In this document: piece by piece, positions 1-6,936 of the stretch
Position numbering within the stretch: the stretch's first letter is position 1
Layout of the letters: every line of letters begins with the position of its first letter
Assembly (NCBI GenBank): GCA_039915085.1
Contig: JBDSOC010000002.1
Coordinates: forward strand, 1-16,145
Length of the DNA stretch: 16,145 bases
Origin: JACMLD01 sp039915085
GTDB taxonomy: Bacteria > Bacteroidota > Bacteroidia > Chitinophagales > Chitinophagaceae
Reading direction: 5' to 3'
Translations under genes and position numbers: made by a program
The notes under the pieces: model-generated
Databases searched by the model: none
Told to the model about the DNA's origin: nothing
The model's input: only the letters and a program-made list of their open reading frames with translations

Positions 1-1
1 G

Positions 2-421
2 GCTTTTCCCAAATCGCTTGGGAATGATTTTGGGACAGCAACGGTTTTCCCGCTGGTACTGCAATACCAGCTTTCCACAGCAGATGCTTTAAGAACTTAT
101 GTTGAGCACATTGCGTTGCAGATAAAGTTCTCTGTAAAAAAAGTTATAAACGATGTATCAGGTGCAAATGGATCAAAGCTTCTTATTACCGGCGGTGGTG
201 GGTTTAATAGTTTTATGGTGGAACAAATCAGTGAACAATTAAAAGAAACCGGCATAGAAGTCATTGTGCCGGATAAGCAACTGGTTAATTATAAAGAAGC
301 GCTTATTATGGCATTGATAGGGGTATTGCGCTGGCGCGAGGAATACAATGTACTTTCCTCTGTAACAGGTGCGTCAAGAAATTCAATCAACGGCGCATTG
401 TGGTTAGGAGGGGAAGCGTGA
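2..421 (+). CDS. anmK: Anhydro-N-acetylmuramic acid kinase, C-terminal part (5' end outside window)
   Basis: The reading frame is open from the first complete codon at position 2 to a TGA at 419-421, giving 139 residues of a protein that begins upstream of the window. AnmK phosphorylates 1,6-anhydro-MurNAc recovered from peptidoglycan turnover, in the cytoplasm. The visible part has the family's PKSLGNDFG segment near the edge, then a DALRTYVEHIA helix, the glycine-rich ITGGGGFNSF adenosine-binding loop, the PD..L..YKEALIMALIGVL helix, and the closing SSVTGASRNS segment, in the order expected of AnmK. The identification rests on these motifs by memory. An internal TTG at 116 is not the start, because the homologous sequence continues upstream of it. 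It is convergent with the next gene, with 73 nt between the stop codons and no convincing terminator. Confidence 0.9.
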   Translation, partial: AFPKSLGNDFGTATVFPLVLQYQLSTADALRTYVEHIALQIKFSVKKVINDVSGANGSKLLITGGGGFNSFMVEQISEQLKETGIEVIVPDKQLVNYKEALIMALIGVLRWREEYNVLSSVTGASRNSINGALWLGGEA

Positions 422-494
422 GAGCCGTGAGGCTTCAGCTGGCAGTTGTCCGTCCTGGATTTCGTGTCAAATAGTTTAGGTACCGGTGTCAAAA

Positions 495-947
495 TTATTG
501 TACGGTTATATTGGAAGCTTGCCTGGCAGATAATTGCCAACTTGTATCGCTTTTGATCCATATATTGGTATAGCGGCGGGTAGTATTTTTGCCACCATTG
601 TCTGATTTATTTTTTGGCAACATGATTTCTGTACCCATAACTATTGCTACATCTTTTATAAAAACCATCTTTTCAATGCTCCTCGTAAAAGAAGAAGAGT
701 CAATGCCGCCGCTCCTGATAAACGCTTTTATTTGCCCGGCAGTTAAAATCATATTGTTAGGGTTGTTAACTACATAATCCTCCGACCATAGTTTGAACAG
801 CATGGCCGTATCCCTGTTCATTATAGCTGTTCTTTCCATATTTTCCAGCCGTCTTATTTTTTGCGGGGATGTTTCAGTGGCCTGCGAAAAAACATTTACT
901 GAGATAAACAGGAAAAACAGGAAAAAGAGTGCCTGGATTGTTTTCAT
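495..947 (-). CDS. Secreted SnoaL/NTF2-like (DUF4440-type) protein
   Basis: A 150-residue protein. Residues 1-22 form a clear signal peptide (MKT, then a Phe/Leu-rich core ending VFSQA), so it should be exported to the periplasm. The rest fits a small alpha+beta cone of the NTF2-like type: an N-terminal helix with ENMERTAIMNRDTAMLFKLWSEDYVVNNP (the 'work to do, hours to act' helix pattern of DUF4440), then a region of alternating strands ending with WIKSDTSWQLSARQAS, which is the usual WKI..RQ-type final strand of the fold. DUF4440 members are often of unknown function, and some are isomerases or binding proteins. No catalytic residues can be assigned. The start is set by the signal peptide. 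It is divergent from the oxidase gene, sharing a 93-nt intergenic region that contains an AT-rich TAAATTTA palindrome at 970-977. Confidence 0.8.
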   Translation of the reverse strand: MKTIQALFFLFFLFISVNVFSQATETSPQKIRRLENMERTAIMNRDTAMLFKLWSEDYVVNNPNNMILTAGQIKAFIRSGGIDSSSFTRSIEKMVFIKDVAIVMGTEIMLPKNKSDNGGKNTTRRYTNIWIKSDTSWQLSARQASNITVQ

Positions 948-1040
948 GCTTTTAATTAGATTTTACCAGTAAATTTAAACAATAAAAGCTACCTGCTGAG
1001 AACATATCATACGATCATGCAACTGCCATAAAACAGTACA

Positions 1041-2390
1041 ATGAAAAAAAGAACTTTTATTAAATTATCTTCCACGCTGATGACTGCACCATTGTTTTCA
1101 CCATTTATAGATTTAATGCCCGGGGAGAAACTTAAAAACTGGGCAGGTAATCTGGAGTATAGTACAAACAGGTTGTATTTTCCTGAATCCATGGAGCAGG
1201 TGACCAAACTTGTAAAAAAATACAGCAAAGTAAAAGTACTGGGTACCCGTCATTGTTTTAATAGTATCGCTGACAGCAAAGACAATTTTATTTCTTTGAA
1301 GCAAATGAATAAAGTGGTTGCTCTAGATGCAGTGGCGCGTACAGTAACCATTGAGGCAGGCATGAATTACGGGCAGCTATGTCCTTTTCTTGACAGCAAG
1401 GGATTTGCGCTGCACAATCTTGCTTCCCTGCCACATATTTCTGTAGCCGGCGCCTGTACAACTGCTACGCATGGTTCTGGTATAAAAAATGGCAACCTGG
1501 CAACGGCTGTTGCAGCAATAGAATTTGTTACTGCAGCCGGAGAAACCGTTACACTGCACCGTGATAAAGATGGTGAAAAATTTTATGCAGCAGTAGTAGG
1601 ATTAGGCGGAATTGGCGTAATAACAAAGGTTACACTTGATCTGCAACCGGCATTTAAAATGCGGCAGGATGTATTTGAACAGCTGCCAATGGTGCAATTA
1701 AAAGATCATTTTGAAGAGATAGCCGGTGCCGGCTACAGTGTAAGTTTTTTTACGGACTGGCAGTCTGAAAACATCAATGAGGTTTGGATAAAAAGCAAGA
1801 TAGCAGAAGGAAACAAGATTGATTTTACCGCTGGTTTTTTTGGTGCAAAGGCGGCTACAAAGAACCTTCATCCCATTGCAGATCTTTCTGCAGAAAATTG
1901 CACCGAACAGATGGGCGTACCGGGCGAATGGTATGAAAGGCTGCCGCATTTTAAAATGGGTTTTACACCCAGCAGCGGTGTTGAACTGCAATCGGAATAT
2001 TTTGTTCCACGCAAACACGCAGTAGAAGCCATACAGGCAATTGCGCGGCTGGGTAAGCAGGTAGGTCCACACCTGCTGATTTCTGAAATACGCACCATTG
2101 ATGAAGACAAATACTGGATGAGCCCCTGTTACAAACAACCATCTGTTACCATTCATTTTACCTGGAAGCAGGACTGGCCCGCAGTAAAAAAGTTATTGCC
2201 GGTAATAGAAAAAGAGCTGTCTCCTTTTAACGCCAAACCACATTGGGGTAAATTATTTACGATGGCGCCGGTGCATCTGGCATCGCTGTATGAAAAGCTG
2301 CCTGCGTTTAAAAAAATGCTAAAGGAATACGATCCCAACGGTAAGTTTACAAATGATTTTTTAAGCAGGAATATTTACGGGAGATCATAA
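1041..2390 (+). CDS. Exported FAD-linked alditol/xylitol oxidase-like protein
   Basis: 449 residues. The enzyme class oxidises alditols such as xylitol or sorbitol at a terminal carbon, reducing O2 to H2O2, with FAD held covalently through a histidine. The N-terminal PCMH-type FAD domain spans about residues 35-210. GTRHCFN at 68-74 places His71 where the flavin-binding His lies in AldO, and ATHGSG at 142-147 is the second conserved FAD-site motif. The C-terminal ALO-type substrate domain ends with HWGKLFTMAP (401-410) and DPNGKFTN (431-438), both typical of alditol oxidases. Residues 1-27 resemble a Tat-type signal (KKRTFIKLSS, then a short hydrophobic stretch) with KR rather than RR. Known AldO is cytoplasmic, so export is inference. 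It could instead be a related sugar-lactone oxidase; the substrate is not certain. Confidence 0.86.
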   Translation: MKKRTFIKLSSTLMTAPLFSPFIDLMPGEKLKNWAGNLEYSTNRLYFPESMEQVTKLVKKYSKVKVLGTRHCFNSIADSKDNFISLKQMNKVVALDAVARTVTIEAGMNYGQLCPFLDSKGFALHNLASLPHISVAGACTTATHGSGIKNGNLATAVAAIEFVTAAGETVTLHRDKDGEKFYAAVVGLGGIGVITKVTLDLQPAFKMRQDVFEQLPMVQLKDHFEEIAGAGYSVSFFTDWQSENINEVWIKSKIAEGNKIDFTAGFFGAKAATKNLHPIADLSAENCTEQMGVPGEWYERLPHFKMGFTPSSGVELQSEYFVPRKHAVEAIQAIARLGKQVGPHLLISEIRTIDEDKYWMSPCYKQPSVTIHFTWKQDWPAVKKLLPVIEKELSPFNAKPHWGKLFTMAPVHLASLYEKLPAFKKMLKEYDPNGKFTNDFLSRNIYGRS

Positions 2391-2445
2391 CATCGGCTTC
2401 TGTGGATTATTGTTGGTGAAAACACCTCTTCCCCGGATGGGTCTT

Positions 2446-2522
2446 ACCGAACGAAATAGCCGGGCGTTGAGACAGCACCCGGGGATGCAGCATTACTGCC
2501 CGTTCTTCTTTTTATATTCTTC
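2446..2522. repeat. Tandem ~93-nt repeat, copy 1 (core)
   Basis: First copy of an imperfect direct repeat. By hand alignment 73 of 77 positions match copy 2 (2540-2615) at an offset of 94, changing to 93 after a one-base indel in a G run. Similarity fades to the left, about 2428-2445. The copy contains a GC-rich inverted repeat (CCGGG ... CCCGG), and on the minus strand a second version of the last codons and stop of the adjacent gene (EEYKKKN-G-Q then TAA). Confidence 0.85.
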
Positions 2523-2539
2523 CCCTCGGTCGGTGTCCC

Positions 2540-2615
2540 ACCGAACGAAATACCCGGGCGGTGAGACAGCACCCGGGATGCAGCATTACTGCTCGTTCTT
2601 CTTTTTATATTCTTC
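2540..2615. repeat. Tandem ~93-nt repeat, copy 2 (core, overlaps gene end)
   Basis: Second copy. Positions 2586-2615 are the last nine codons and stop of the minus-strand TPR/Ppx-like gene, so the duplication boundary lies inside coding sequence. On the minus strand it forms CCCGGGTG-9 nt-CGCCCGGG (an 8-bp stem including one G-T pair), followed by TCGGTG-GGA-CACCGA. These could be a transcription terminator for two convergent genes, but there is no strong T-run, so this is only a suggestion. Confidence 0.85.
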
Positions 2616-3992
2616 TGCAACAGCCCTGGAAATGTAACCGGATATCCAGCCTACATACGCATATTTTGAAAAATAAAAACGCTTGACTGGTTGCGTGGTG
2701 TTTAATTCTTTCATGAGTCCGTCAATCCACACAGCGCCTGCAATCAGTGATTCCTGGTCGTACGTGTTTTGCGCGCGGCTGATGGTTTTCCTGGCATCCA
2801 GCATCAGTGTTTCATTGGTAATGTTTGATATGTCGGGCTGAATAGTTTTTGTAAAATTGTTTACCACCATATTGCGAAAACGGCGTATGTCGTCCGGCGT
2901 TAGTTCAACATAATTGTCATCTACCTTTTCAGGATATAAATAAGTAGCAATGCACCAGACAATGCCGCCACCCAGGTAGGTAGCGCTCCGGTTTCTCAAT
3001 CCCGCCCGGCGGCCCAGTTCATCACGCACAATACGTGACAGACTGTCTTTAAAAATAGTTTCTGCATAGCGTGCAAACTCATTAATGTTAAAAGGATTTT
3101 TATTTTTTACCATGGAGACAAAACTCTTGGTGCCAACCGGAAAATACACTGCATCAAAAGATTGTGATGCATCCATAAAATAGCCGCCATTGGTTTTATT
3201 GCTGCCCACATCAATTAAGCTGGTACTGTACCTGCGCCTGGGTGGAACTGTTCCCAGCACAGAAAGTTCTGCCTCTTCTGCAGAGGTAACTGATCTTATA
3301 GGAAAGTCTGCCCCCGCAGGGGTAACTGTTTTTATGAATTCATTTACTTTATCTTTTTTGTCAAGCTCAGTTTTTAGTCCGCTGCTGATCACTATGTATA
3401 TTTTTTCATTGCCAATGCCATAACGGTTCCTGGCAATATCAATGAACTTCTTCAGTGCATCAGCTGTTTCCTGTTGAGATTGTGGGGTAAGTGCCGCGGG
3501 TTCGGGGTTAACGGATGAATCTGATTTCAAAATATATTCTACTTCCCCGCTGCTGTTAAGCTGTATACTTAAAATACTTAGTTTAATGCCTTTAGCGCCA
3601 ATTTCAATACCGGCATAAGATTGTTCTTTGCCTTCTGCACCCGTCAGCATTTGCTCAAGTGCTTTTTCGCTCAAAGACATTTTTAACTGCCGGTATATAG
3701 CCAGGGCCTTATTAAAATAGCGGGCCGCATCTTCGGGTTTGTCCTGGTCTTTATACAGCAGTCCGAGGTTTTCGTAAGTAGCGGCCTCCCAGTATTTATC
3801 GCCTTGTTCAGTTATTATTTGTAAACCCTGGCGCAAATATTTTTCACTCAAATCATATTGCTGGGCTTCACGTAATGTGTTGCCCAGCTTTATATAACGG
3901 AGTGCATTGTTTATTTTCCTGTAATAATCCTGTGCACCTGCAGTGCTGATTACAAAAAGGCCAACAAAAAATATGAGGATAAATTTTTTCAT
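2586..3992 (-). CDS. Exported TPR plus Ppx/GppA-like ASKHA-fold protein
   Basis: 468 residues from the chosen ATG; an upstream in-frame ATG at 4022 would only add ten residues before a perfect signal peptide. GGGA lies about 8 nt before the chosen start. Residues 1-20 are a signal peptide (MKKFILIFF...AGA|Q). Residues ~32-105 form about two TPR units (GLLYKDQDKPEDAARYFNKALAIY). Residues ~126-455 look like the Ppx/GppA branch of the actin-like ATPase fold: phosphate-1 GIEIGAKGIKLSI (128-140), SAEEAELSVLG (237-247; the catalytic-Glu segment in Ppx), phosphate-2 IDVGSNKTNGGYF (260-272), adenosine-type YLGGGIVW (339-346), and SLIAGAVWIDGL near the end. Known relatives hydrolyse polyphosphate or pppGpp in the cytoplasm, so activity here is unknown. 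It is the last gene of a three-gene operon, 52 nt after the lipoprotein gene. Confidence 0.78.
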   Translation of the reverse strand: MKKFILIFFVGLFVISTAGAQDYYRKINNALRYIKLGNTLREAQQYDLSEKYLRQGLQIITEQGDKYWEAATYENLGLLYKDQDKPEDAARYFNKALAIYRQLKMSLSEKALEQMLTGAEGKEQSYAGIEIGAKGIKLSILSIQLNSSGEVEYILKSDSSVNPEPAALTPQSQQETADALKKFIDIARNRYGIGNEKIYIVISSGLKTELDKKDKVNEFIKTVTPAGADFPIRSVTSAEEAELSVLGTVPPRRRYSTSLIDVGSNKTNGGYFMDASQSFDAVYFPVGTKSFVSMVKNKNPFNINEFARYAETIFKDSLSRIVRDELGRRAGLRNRSATYLGGGIVWCIATYLYPEKVDDNYVELTPDDIRRFRNMVVNNFTKTIQPDISNITNETLMLDARKTISRAQNTYDQESLIAGAVWIDGLMKELNTTQPVKRFYFSKYAYVGWISGYISRAVAEEYKKKNEQ

Positions 3993-4044
3993 GCTGATCC
4001 CAACTAAGTTTAGGTAATGCAAAGTGCCGGGTTTGCCACAGGTA

Positions 4045-5319
4045 TTATAGTTTGTGTTTGCCAGAAATAGTAAGCGGTTCTTTTTTTGATTCTTTTTTTA
4101 TTCCTGTATTAAAGCCATTGGCCGGCGTACCATCTTTTAAAATATCACCATCATCTTTTGCCGTTGATTTTTTTACCGCAGGATTATCTTTTTTTTTACC
4201 GGTAAGTATACCTGCATCAGATTCATCCGGCGCTCCCGCATCGTGCGTGTTTCGCGTAATTAAGGGAGCAGTGGTAACCGGTTTCTTTTTCGTGGCAACA
4301 GTGGTAGTGGCTGGTAAAGCAGCCGTAATTTTTTCTTTTACCGGAACATCGGGTAACGCAAACAGGTTGCTGTCTATGGTTGTAATTTTTGTCCATTGTA
4401 CGGCAACGGGTTTACCCGCTACTTTTACATCCATAAATTTTTCCATGGACTCTTTTACCTCATTTACGTTATCGTCTTTTATAAAACGATAATTACTGAT
4501 ACCCATTTCAGTAAACCACTTGCCCCAGATTTTGGTCAGCAGGCTATATTCACCGTTCCATTCTTCTCTGGGATTTACCTGCAATAAAACTACCCGCAGG
4601 TTAGTAATTTTTTTTGTGATTGGGAGTAAACCGTAATCCCCATCAGTAAATTTAGTTTCCCAGTCAGGATATTTTTTTAAGGTGTTAATGATTTGCGAGC
4701 AGGAAGCAAAGCGGTTGTTTTGTGAGGGGCGTTCTTCCGCTTTTTCAAGATCCATATAGCCATCAGTGATAATGAAGAGCGTATTCTGGCCATCTTTTTC
4801 CAAATCATCGGCAAGGTCTTCATTAAAATATTTCCAGATATCTGCGCCGGAGTAAGCGGTGCTGTTATTACCTATAACAGCCTGTTTGTATATTTCCGGC
4901 AGCACTTTGTTAAAAGTTTTTTCCGTTTCCTCTATCAGTGCAGTTTTTTTGTTTGGTTGTTCGGCAGACAAATCAATACGGAGACTGCCTACCATATCAT
5001 ACAAACTTTTGGGTGTTGTTTTCTGCGGGGCTATCAGTACTTTTAATTTATCGTGAAGGGAATAGTAAAGGTGGGTGGGATCTTTAACACCCAGTTTCGA
5101 TTTAAAAACACCGTAAATAGAATTAACTACCGAAATATCTTTTGGCACCTGCTGCTGGTTATTATAAAGGATGCGGTCACTTAAGTCAAGCAGGATGATA
5201 TAATTGTCTTTGGGCGGTGGCGGAATTTCTTTCTTGGCATCTTTTACTGCCTGCTGAAATTCATCGCAACCCCATAAGAAAAACAAACCTGTCAGTAACA
5301 GGTATCCGTAACGCCGCAT
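4045..5319 (-). CDS. Lipoprotein with VWA-like domain and disordered tail
   Basis: 424 residues. MRRYGYLLLTGLFFLWGC is a type II signal with lipobox LWGC, so Cys18 should be lipidated and the protein anchored to a membrane, facing the periplasm or the outside. Residues ~39-300 resemble a von Willebrand A / integrin-I fold: strand NYIILLDLSDR (39-49) carries a DxSD version of the metal site, a possible third-motif segment is YSGADIWKYF (156-165), and LFIITDGYMD (181-190) supplies the following strand and Asp. The classical DxSxS is not intact (Arg in place of the second Ser), so metal binding is uncertain. Residues ~335-415 are rich in Lys, Thr, Ala and Asp, with low complexity, probably a flexible tether. 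It is the middle gene of the operon, 6 nt after the membrane protein gene. I do not recognise a named family. Confidence 0.75.
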   Translation of the reverse strand: MRRYGYLLLTGLFFLWGCDEFQQAVKDAKKEIPPPPKDNYIILLDLSDRILYNNQQQVPKDISVVNSIYGVFKSKLGVKDPTHLYYSLHDKLKVLIAPQKTTPKSLYDMVGSLRIDLSAEQPNKKTALIEETEKTFNKVLPEIYKQAVIGNNSTAYSGADIWKYFNEDLADDLEKDGQNTLFIITDGYMDLEKAEERPSQNNRFASCSQIINTLKKYPDWETKFTDGDYGLLPITKKITNLRVVLLQVNPREEWNGEYSLLTKIWGKWFTEMGISNYRFIKDDNVNEVKESMEKFMDVKVAGKPVAVQWTKITTIDSNLFALPDVPVKEKITAALPATTTVATKKKPVTTAPLITRNTHDAGAPDESDAGILTGKKKDNPAVKKSTAKDDGDILKDGTPANGFNTGIKKESKKEPLTISGKHKL

Positions 5320-5325
5320 GTATAG

Positions 5326-6579
5326 TTATTTAAAGTATGATTCCTGGAATTCTTTCAGTTCGCGCACATAGGTTTCAGACGCTTCATTGATGATTTTAAT
5401 TTGCTCTTCTCCCTTATCCCTTCCGTATAAAGTAGACAGATAACCATTCCATCCATCGCGGAAATAATTGATATTTTTTTCGATGGTATCAACGGGAAGC
5501 ACCATCCTGTCTTTTTCTTTACTAAGGTTTTCTATGCGTTTGGCTATATGATTAATTTCTGTTTCGTACAGCATACGTTTTTCTTCCAGCTCAAGAATTT
5601 CATCCTGCAAACGGGTAATGCGCTGGTAACGCAATTTAATCTGGTTGCGTTTCCGCCATTCCATCTGTAATAAGTAATACACAGCGCTCCAGATAGCAAA
5701 TACGCCAAAACCAAGAAACAGCACAAGATAAAAGCGGCTGTCTGCGTACACAGGTACTACCAGTGATTTAAACTCTTCGCGGTTGGCTTTTATCAGTATT
5801 TCATTTACACCTTCATGCACCTGGAAAGCCAGTAATAAGTCGCCCACAAAAACCAGCACAAGCAGGCCGACAACAATTTTTTTGAAGCGTATCCCTTTTT
5901 CTGAAAACAAATGGATAGCAGTGCCCAATGCAAAAAAGATAGTCGGAAAAACAATAAGGGGCGGGTAATTAATGATAAGATAAATAAGCCGCCGCAGGTT
6001 GGGCAACAACTGGATATTCAATCGTCCTTCCTGGAAAAGCGACATGGGATCAACGCCATTTAACGCAAAGTCTGCTACACTCATATAGAAGTATAACAGG
6101 TAAAATGATAAAGCCAGTAACAAAAAGAAAAGAAAAATATAAGTGCCCCAGCTAAATGTGTTGTATTTGTTATTGTGAACGGCAGCGCGGGTCGTTTCAA
6201 TTTCATCTACCTGGTTTTTAAGCAGGTTAATTTCTGTTTGTTTGATGGGGACCAGGCCTTTTGTAATATCGCGGCTGTTATGTATTTCATCTGCACGGCT
6301 TTTCAGCTCATAGTATTTTTCCAGCAGTGCGTCTATCTGTTTTTGTATCCTGCTTTTTGTTTCTTCTGTTTTTGCTACCAACCGCATAGAATCCTGCTCT
6401 GTGAGTATGGATCCGCTGCGTATTTTATTCAGCATGCCCTTATAGGCTTCTACACCGCCTTTATAAGTACCGGCCTGCTCCACGCCATATTCGCGCAGAT
6501 CTTTTACTACCACATTGGACAGATCCGGCAGGTGGTTTTTTCCTGAGTCAATTAGTTTTGATTTGCTGTTTATGATCAC
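5326..6579 (-). CDS. Four-helix membrane protein with flanking coiled coils
   Basis: 417 residues, no signal peptide, no named family recognised. Residues ~62-133 are a heptad-rich charged helix, followed by hydrophobic segments at about 146-168, 205-226, 234-254 and 283-305, then a second coiled coil at ~314-360 and a soluble end. Positive residues (SEKGIRFKK after the second segment, EWRKRNQIKLR after the fourth) predict N and C termini in the cytoplasm, with short periplasmic loops at 169-204 and 255-282. The start is GTG at 6579: no in-frame ATG occurs before residue 49, where part of the N-terminal region would be lost, and no clear ribosome-binding site precedes either. It is the first gene of the operon and the only one predicted to reach the cytoplasm, so it may be the anchor or signal transmitter for the two exported partners (inference). 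Confidence 0.75.
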   Translation of the reverse strand: MIINSKSKLIDSGKNHLPDLSNVVVKDLREYGVEQAGTYKGGVEAYKGMLNKIRSGSILTEQDSMRLVAKTEETKSRIQKQIDALLEKYYELKSRADEIHNSRDITKGLVPIKQTEINLLKNQVDEIETTRAAVHNNKYNTFSWGTYIFLFFLLLALSFYLLYFYMSVADFALNGVDPMSLFQEGRLNIQLLPNLRRLIYLIINYPPLIVFPTIFFALGTAIHLFSEKGIRFKKIVVGLLVLVFVGDLLLAFQVHEGVNEILIKANREEFKSLVVPVYADSRFYLVLFLGFGVFAIWSAVYYLLQMEWRKRNQIKLRYQRITRLQDEILELEEKRMLYETEINHIAKRIENLSKEKDRMVLPVDTIEKNINYFRDGWNGYLSTLYGRDKGEEQIKIINEASETYVRELKEFQESYFK

Positions 6580-6936
6580 TGTGACACTGTTTCAATACCT
6601 GCATGTATATACAGGCATCCAAATATAACCAATGGGCAGATGCTAAATTATAGGCTTTGGGCAGTGTTGATAAATGGGGAATAAAAAGCAATGTATAGTA
6701 GTTTTACGTAGTAAATTTACGAGCAGCCAAAAAGGTAAAGTAGTAAACGGAAAGCTGTTGTAATCAACTGATTACCGGGTAAAAAAGTGTAGCGCCTGAT
6801 AGCCTGAAGTTTTTATTACGCATTTGCATATTACAATCAGACGCACTGGAACCAGGATATGCAATTCGACTTTAAATTTTTGACTGTTGAACAAATAGCA
6901 CAGACTTTGATATAAAAACTTTGAACTTTAAACTGT
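6580..6936. other. Intergenic region rich in inverted repeats, upstream of the three-gene operon
   Basis: No coding sequence is visible in these 357 nt. The stretch contains several palindromes: a near-palindrome CCTGCATGTATATACAGG (6598-6615), TTTAC-GTA-GTAAATTTAC (6703-6720), GTAGTAAA repeated at 6708-6715 and 6740-6747 (32 nt apart), GTAATCA-AC-TGATTAC (6760-6775), and TTGCATAT ... ATATGCAA (6824-6831 / 6857-6864) enclosing CTGG-AA-CCAG (6846-6855). The first four are best read as possible operators or leader structures for the operon. The last is nearer the end of the response-regulator gene and might be a 3' structure of its mRNA. The assignments are inference. Confidence 0.6.
6620..6627 (-). 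promoter_or_regulatory. Predicted -7 box (TATATTTG) for the three-gene operon
   Basis: Read on the minus strand this is TATATTTG, an exact match to the Bacteroidota TANNTTTG -7 element, about 40 nt before the GTG start. A TTTA sequence near 6644-6647 is only a poor match to the -33 TTTG. The near-palindrome at 6598-6615 would fall just at or after the transcription start. Confidence 0.4.

Noticed and set aside
2410..2637. 75-residue plus-strand frame with a repeated PGMQHYC/FFFLYSS pattern
   Set aside because: It is produced by the tandem DNA repeat and overlaps the real minus-strand gene end; there is no signal of selection for this frame.
3993..4022. Upstream ATG for the TPR/Ppx-like gene
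   Set aside because: It would bury the signal peptide behind ten residues; the internal ATG has a GGGA at good spacing.
4052..4492. 146-residue plus-strand frame opposite the lipoprotein gene
   Set aside because: Antisense shadow of the low-complexity tail; the minus-strand frame has a lipobox and operon context.
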